This document shows, piece by piece, positions 6,078 through 6,575 of a stretch of 6,575 bases of DNA. Position numbers and translations under genes: made by a program. The stretch is from Helicobacteraceae bacterium. Its GTDB lineage: Bacteria; Campylobacterota; Campylobacteria; Campylobacterales; Sulfurimonadaceae. Within the stretch, counting starts at the first letter, position 1; each line of letters opens with the position of its first letter. Below the pieces are notes generated by a model. It worked only from the letters and a program-made list of their open reading frames with translations, was not told the origin of the DNA and searched no databases. The DNA is taken from the NCBI GenBank assembly GCA_027057185.1, contig JALUJE010000285.1:1-6575 (forward strand), read 5' to 3'.

Positions 6078-6098
6078 TAATGACAATATCTGTCATTA
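6078..6098. promoter_or_regulatory. Perfect inverted repeat, likely operator for the SPOR-like gene
   Basis: TAATGACA (6078-6085) and TGTCATTA (6091-6098) are perfect inverted copies separated by ATATC. The site starts where transcription from the TATAAT at 6105-6110 (minus) would begin and ends about 50 bp before the start codon. A dimeric regulator bound there would block initiation or early elongation. The regulator is not identifiable from the sequence. As RNA it could also form an 8-bp hairpin at the very 5' end of the transcript. Confidence 0.55.
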
Positions 6099-6104
6099 TT
6101 TTAT

Positions 6105-6133
6105 ATTATATTGAATAAAAACAATCTTGGAAA
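6105..6133 (-). promoter_or_regulatory. Candidate sigma-70-type promoter of the SPOR-like gene
   Basis: On the minus strand TTTCCA (6133-6128, 4 of 6 to TTGACA) is followed after 17 nt by a perfect TATAAT (6110-6105). Transcription would start near 6098, giving an untranslated leader of about 70 nt before the ATG at 6027. The A/T-rich setting lowers the weight of the match, but the spacing and the operator-like repeat at the start point support it. Confidence 0.5.
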
Positions 6134-6477
6134 CTGTTTTAAAAAAATCAAAACACCGTTGGACGTTACCATTTTACCTATTTTTTCTTGCAGAACTTCT
6201 GAGGTGTAGCCGAGTTGCATCTACTTTTTACCCATAGGTTTGTTTAAGCAACATTTTGTGCGTTATTGCCGGAATCTTCCAAATAACACTCATTTTTGTG
6301 TGTTATTTAGCAATATAGCATGTAACACACATGAAATATTTAAGAAAAGTAGGAATTTTTACAAAAATAGTCGGTTTTATGACATACTGCCATATTTTCA
6401 ATAATTAATACACAAATAGTATGTTTGTTAATGTTGCTTATCGGAGCTAATTTGTGTAAAATGTGTTTGAATAAAGA
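6134..6477. other. Intergenic stretch without a convincing gene
   Basis: Only short frames are present. One is a 39-codon minus-strand frame (6101-6220), discussed as a finding. Another is a 25-codon plus-strand frame (6331-6408) with no ribosome binding site. A longer minus-strand frame of 67 codons (6340-6543) starts inside the palindromic element and lacks a ribosome binding site. The stretch contains a perfect inverted repeat at 6281-6308. No tRNA, riboswitch or IS end was recognised. Confidence 0.5.
6281..6308. repeat. Perfect 9-bp inverted repeat (hairpin) in the intergenic region
   Basis: AAATAACAC (6281-6289) and GTGTTATTT (6300-6308) are perfect inverted copies around a 10-nt T-rich loop. 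The stem is A/T-rich and no T run follows it on either strand, so it is a poor intrinsic terminator. It could be a regulator site for a gene beyond the window edge. Confidence 0.55.
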
Positions 6478-6575
6478 GTTGTACGTCCCCGCGGAGCGGG
6501 AACGTACAACGGCGGGGCTGAACACTGAACGTGTTCCCACCAATTGTCGTATTCCGCTACGCTACATACAACAAT
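6478..6575. repeat. GC-rich nested palindromic element running to the window edge
   Basis: The left arm (6478-6516) and the inverted right arm (6536-6572) match with a few gaps and mismatches. Matching pairs include GTTGTACGT with ACATACAAC, GCGGAGCGG with CCGCTACGC, ACGTACAA with TTGTCGT and GGCGGG with CCCACC. Each part is also palindromic by itself. 6478-6492 pairs with 6496-6510 (15 bp, one mismatch, loop GGA). 6511-6525 pairs with 6531-6541 with a small bulge. 6543-6552 pairs with 6566-6575 (one mismatch). So the strand can form one long hairpin or three short ones side by side. It is far richer in G/C than its surroundings, which suggests a mobile repeat. No transposase or integrase is in view. 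Integron attC consensus ends (RYYYAAC, GTTRRRY) are not met. Confidence 0.7.

Noticed and set aside
6340..6543. Minus-strand 67-residue frame at the right end
   Set aside because: It starts inside the palindromic element, has no ribosome binding site, and its sequence shows no domain.
6478..6575. Integron attC site
   Set aside because: The folded shape is suggestive, but the ends read GTTGTAC and TACAAC and do not fit GTTRRRY/RYYYAAC in the needed order. No integrase or cassette pattern is visible.

Overview
The window looks like part of the chromosome of an AT-rich, anaerobic or microaerobic respiring bacterium. The style of the genes (NapC-type quinol cytochrome, doubled-CXXCH multihaem cytochromes, short intergenic gaps, A/T-rich spacers, AAGGA-type ribosome binding sites) fits Campylobacterota such as Sulfurovum or Sulfurimonas relatives. 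That placement is an inference from style, and other respiratory lineages with many cytochromes, such as Deferribacterota, are not excluded.

Layout. Bases 1-298 are an A/T-rich leader with no gene. Bases 299-4997 hold five tightly packed plus-strand genes that read as one operon. In order they encode a membrane-anchored NapC/NirT-type tetrahaem cytochrome (4 CXXCH), a small membrane-anchored trihaem protein (3), a large membrane-anchored dodecahaem protein (11 CXXCH plus one CX3CH), and two exported cytochromes that each carry an Ig-like beta-sandwich in front of 7 and 8 haem motifs. This gives 34 predicted haems. Gaps shrink along the operon: 11 bp, 35 bp, a 4-bp overlap and an 8-bp overlap. 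Two paralogous pairs are visible (genes 2/3 and 4/5). In each pair the upstream copy has lost the last haem motif.

Convergent to the operon, 5047-6027 (minus) encodes an exported protein with a SPOR-like domain behind the signal peptide, a long Lys/Glu/Pro/Val/Thr-rich linker with a tandem 13-residue repeat, and a C-terminal membrane anchor. This is the reverse of the FtsN order. Its upstream region has a promoter candidate with a perfect TATAAT, followed at the expected transcription start by a perfect 8-bp inverted repeat that looks like an operator. The last ~540 bases hold no convincing gene. They end in a GC-rich nested palindrome of about 95 nt, running to the window edge, whose two arms are each also self-complementary.

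Working model (inference). The NapC-type protein oxidises menaquinol at the inner membrane. The anchored tri- and dodecahaem proteins relay electrons through the periplasm. The two Ig-haem proteins act further out, in the periplasm or at the surface. No outer-membrane barrel, catalytic reductase or unusual haem-iron ligand motif (e.g. CXXCK) is seen here, so the terminal acceptor is unknown.
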